NCBI GenBank assembly: GCA_023441125.1
Contig: JAEZQV010000420.1
Span: forward strand, 1 to 8,094
Length of the DNA: 8,094 nt
DNA from: Bacillota bacterium
GTDB lineage: Bacteria > Bacillota_C > Negativicutes > Sporomusales > Sporomusaceae
Reading direction: 5' to 3'
The notes beneath the pieces are model-generated. The model did no database searches. It was not told the origin of the DNA and saw nothing but the letters and a program-made list of their open reading frames with translations. Made by a program: the position numbers and the translations under genes. Positions 6,345 through 8,094 of this stretch are shown one piece after another; the stretch's first letter is position 1, and each line of letters begins with the position of its first letter.

Positions 6345-6894
6345 CTTCAGCACCTCCGTACAAATTGGCTATGTTATCTGACAAGTACCCATGCAGCCAG
6401 ATTAATACATCAGGCTGCGTTAATGGAATACCATCCAAAATATTGGCTATCTCCTGGGAAGAAACCGAGATACTCCTGTCGTTAACGGTATGATTATATA
6501 AAAAGTGCAGTTCCGGGTTAGCAACAAGGATACTCTTAATTGTTTCTACCAGATTCCCCATTGGCGGCCTGTCAAAATGGCTGTGCTGATACATCGCTTC
6601 AACCACAGTCCCCTTGCCAGGCGTAGAATCAAGTCGTAAATATCCACCGCAGCGTTTTGTGGACATGTCCATCAGGGGCAGTCCCAAACCAATACGTCTA
6701 GTAGTCCGGGTGGTTATAAAAGGATCAATGACTAATTGGCGAAGTTTTTCATTCATGCCCCGCCCGTTGTCAGAAAGTCTGATAATCATGCTGTCCTTAA
6801 CCAAATCTTCAACTATTTCCAACTCAACTTGCGTCGCTCCGGCTTCAATCGAATTCTGAACCAGGTCAAGTATATGAAGAGATATTTCACGCAT
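6331..6894 (-). CDS. Stand-alone GHKL ATPase in the hydrogenase operon
   Basis: 187 residues. The protein starts almost directly with the Bergerat-fold N box (LDLVQNSIEAGA, Asn14), then DNGRGM (42-47), an F-box-like DPFITTR with the IGLGL lid glycines (57-72) and GKGT (93-96). This is the ATP-binding domain shared by histidine kinases, anti-sigma kinases such as SpoIIAB, MutL and Hsp90. There is no phosphoacceptor histidine domain, sensor or membrane segment. The last 85 residues form a tail (DRPPMGNL, then a Trp-containing WLHGYLSDN end) that I recall only from similar genes in hydrogenase operons. It begins 8 bases after the hydC stop without a visible Shine-Dalgarno sequence, so translation is probably coupled, and it overlaps the next gene. 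It may be a protein kinase, a chaperone-like assembly factor or a regulator for the hydrogenase; the sequence does not decide. Databases often call such proteins sensor histidine kinase, which overstates the evidence. Confidence 0.88.
   Translation of the reverse strand: MREISLHILDLVQNSIEAGATQVELEIVEDLVKDSMIIRLSDNGRGMNEKLRQLVIDPFITTRTTRRIGLGLPLMDMSTKRCGGYLRLDSTPGKGTVVEAMYQHSHFDRPPMGNLVETIKSILVANPELHFLYNHTVNDRSISVSSQEIANILDGIPLTQPDVLIWLHGYLSDNIANLYGGAEDENN
6353..6357 (-). promoter_or_regulatory. Ribosome binding site deciding the HydD-like start
   Basis: GGAGG on the minus strand, 8 bases before the ATG at 6344 and inside the 3' end of the ATPase gene. Its last G is the first base of the alternative GTG codon, which rules that codon out as a well-placed start. 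Confidence 0.75.
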
Positions 6895-6902
6895 TGGCGA
6901 GC

Positions 6903-7409
6903 TTAGGCGTATTTTGCCAATAAGTCAGGAATGATGTTGGGGGTCAGACGACCATGGGTATCGTCATTGACCATGAGCACCGGAGCCAAACCGCAGGCCC
7001 CGATACAGGCCACTGTTTCCAAAGTAAATTTAAGATCCGGAGTTGTGCCGCCAGCTTTAACCTGTAAACTGTCTTCCAAAGCTTTGAGGATGCCTTTAGC
7101 ACCACGCACGTGGCAGGCAGTGCCTTGACAAACACGGATAATGTTTTTACCACGGGGGTTGAGGTGGAATTGGGAATAAAACGTTACCACACCATAAATC
7201 TGGCTAACAGGAATTGCCATTTTTTCAGCAATGCTTTGGATAACCTCCCGGGGCAGATAGCCATACGCATGTTGCGCTTCCTGCAGCACCGGAATAAGAG
7301 CTCCTTTTACGCCCTGATATTTAACCAGAATTGCTTCCAGTTGATCCAGAGCCAGCTTGTTGACTTCACCGCCACCACAGCAGCATTTCGTTTCCTTGTC
7401 GCTGTTCAT
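6903..7409 (-). CDS. hydC: NuoE-like [2Fe-2S] hydrogenase subunit HydC
   Basis: 168 residues, normal for NuoE/HydC. A helical N-terminal part contains the family block PREVIQSIAEKMAIP and IYGVVTFYSQF. The thioredoxin-fold domain follows with CQGTACHVRGA and ACIGACGLAP, giving cluster ligands Cys94, Cys99, Cys135 and Cys139 in the canonical C-x4-C and C-x3-C spacing. It pairs with HydB and carries electrons near the flavin; in bifurcating hydrogenases it is an essential third subunit. GGAGG stands 8 bases before the ATG. An extra feature is a Cys9-Cys10-Cys11-Gly-Gly-Gly stretch in the otherwise polar N-terminus, outside the known cluster site. The PHP gene ends 62 bases upstream and the ATPase starts 8 bases downstream, so the gene sits inside one transcription unit. 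Confidence 0.95.
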   Translation of the reverse strand: MNSDKETKCCCGGGEVNKLALDQLEAILVKYQGVKGALIPVLQEAQHAYGYLPREVIQSIAEKMAIPVSQIYGVVTFYSQFHLNPRGKNIIRVCQGTACHVRGAKGILKALEDSLQVKAGGTTPDLKFTLETVACIGACGLAPVLMVNDDTHGRLTPNIIPDLLAKYA

Positions 7410-7471
7410 GTTAACTTCCTCCTTATGAAAAAATCACAATTATTCTGGTAAGGCTGATAGTAATATAGTGG

Positions 7472-8094
7472 TTAAACCACCACCTTTCGCGAATTCTGAG
7501 CTAATAATGCCTGCCGGATTTCCCCTAATGTCGGTTGTTCGAGATAAAATACTGTTTTGGGGCCATTGACAAAATCATCCATCACATGGGCATCCGAGGA
7601 CGTTATTACAGGCAAGCGGCCAATAGCGGGTATGCGCTGAGGTGCATGCTGTACCTGCATATGCCGTGAGACCTCCACAGCCGCCAGTTCAACATCAGGC
7701 GGGATGAAACCCAACTGAGAAATAATGCTGTAAACCGGTCGGTCTATATGGCTGGCGATACATATCCCGCCAATACTTTTAACCGTCGCAGAAATTTCGG
7801 CAACGCCGGCAGTCAATGACGCCAGCAACAGCTCCGATTTCTCGGCGACAAAATTGTCATCGGCGTCAACAATGAATTGCGCGCCAAAGCGGTCTGCATC
7901 ATTGAGGCGACCGGACATATGCTGTTGTGTAAACATCTCCCAGGCCTTAAGCTGCCGCATTTTCTCAAACAGCACAATTAGGTGAACTTCCTCCTTACTC
8001 TCGACTTCCATGCCAAGAAGTACGGTGACAGCAGTGCCTTTGGCCGCTTCCAGGGCGGCAGTAACATTATCACAGGCGTTGTGGTCAGTAATGG
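7472..8094 (-). CDS. PHP-domain phosphoesterase-like protein, 3' part
   Basis: The frame is open to the right edge. 206 codons are visible and the true start is outside; an internal ATG at 8011 is not the start, because the 27 codons before it are clearly coding. Metal-site motifs of the PHP family are in order: TDHNACDN (the Asp-His motif) at the edge, GMEVESKEEVHLIVLF (Glu and His), ASHIDRP (His) and TSSDAHVMD (Asp-His). Only the N-terminal HxH motif is missing, and by family spacing about 15-30 residues are cut off. PHP proteins of this short type are metal-dependent phosphoesterases, including TrpH/YciV nucleases; the substrate cannot be told. Its position before hydC with no terminator in the 62-base gap suggests co-transcription with the hydrogenase. 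As I recall, PHP genes occur beside HydABC genes in other Clostridia, but no role has been shown. Confidence 0.9.
   Translation of the reverse strand, partial: ITDHNACDNVTAALEAAKGTAVTVLLGMEVESKEEVHLIVLFEKMRQLKAWEMFTQQHMSGRLNDADRFGAQFIVDADDNFVAEKSELLLASLTAGVAEISATVKSIGGICIASHIDRPVYSIISQLGFIPPDVELAAVEVSRHMQVQHAPQRIPAIGRLPVITSSDAHVMDDFVNGPKTVFYLEQPTLGEIRQALLAQNSRKVVV

Noticed and set aside
2360..7409. Complex I or NAD-dependent formate dehydrogenase instead of a hydrogenase
   Set aside because: NuoE/NuoF-like subunits are shared by all these enzymes, but the catalytic subunit has H-cluster motifs L1-L3 and the small-subunit domain, and no molybdopterin domain.
7461..7477. Short palindrome GTGGTT-A-AACCAC spanning the PHP stop codon as a terminator or operator
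   Set aside because: The 6-bp arms with a one-base centre cannot form a proper hairpin loop, no T-run follows, and part of it is coding for the C-terminal valines.
1..8094. CRISPR arrays, insertion sequences, tRNA or rRNA genes
   Set aside because: I saw no repeat-spacer series, transposase motif, terminal repeats or tRNA-like fold on either strand.

Overview
The window looks like chromosomal DNA of a strictly anaerobic, spore-forming Firmicute, possibly a Sporomusa-like member of the Negativicutes. This is inferred from the gene set (trimeric NADH-linked [FeFe] hydrogenase, Rex, a Cat1-like CoA-transferase) and from two promoter sequences of the sporulation-linked sigma-H type. No rRNA gene or other marker fixes the taxon. 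Every gene I can support lies on the minus strand, so the window reads right to left.

Hydrogenase transcription unit (8094 to 2324). In transcription order: the C-terminal part of a PHP-domain metallophosphoesterase-like protein (cut by the window edge); hydC, a NuoE-like [2Fe-2S] subunit; a stand-alone GHKL ATPase; a small thioredoxin-fold ferredoxin-like protein (HydD type); hydB, a NuoF-like FMN/NADH subunit with extra iron-sulfur clusters; and hydA, the H-cluster [FeFe] hydrogenase. Gaps are short, and the ATPase and HydD-like genes overlap by 14 bases. A strong stem with T-tracts on both sides closes the unit directly after the hydA stop. HydA, HydB and HydC together have the layout of cytoplasmic electron-bifurcating hydrogenases that couple NAD(H) and ferredoxin to H2. 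The promoter lies outside the window.

rex region (about 2359 to 1428). A block of hairpins is followed by a sigma-H-like promoter and then rex, the NADH/NAD+-sensing repressor that controls fermentative and hydrogen genes in many Firmicutes.

Intergenic region 1427 to 968. A second copy of the same sigma-H-like promoter (two 10-base blocks identical to the copy before rex, with the same 12-base spacer) stands just upstream of four compact hairpins and an intrinsic terminator. This predicts a transcript of about 180 nt with no convincing reading frame. It is either a free small RNA or the attenuated leader of the next gene, and I do not recognise its family. It is the most interesting item in the window.

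Left end (967 to 1). The N-terminal 322 codons of a Cat1-like acetyl-CoA hydrolase/CoA-transferase. Taken together the genes deal with redox balance: the hydrogenase exchanges electrons between NADH, ferredoxin and H2, Rex senses NADH, and the CoA-transferase belongs to acyl-CoA/acetate metabolism.
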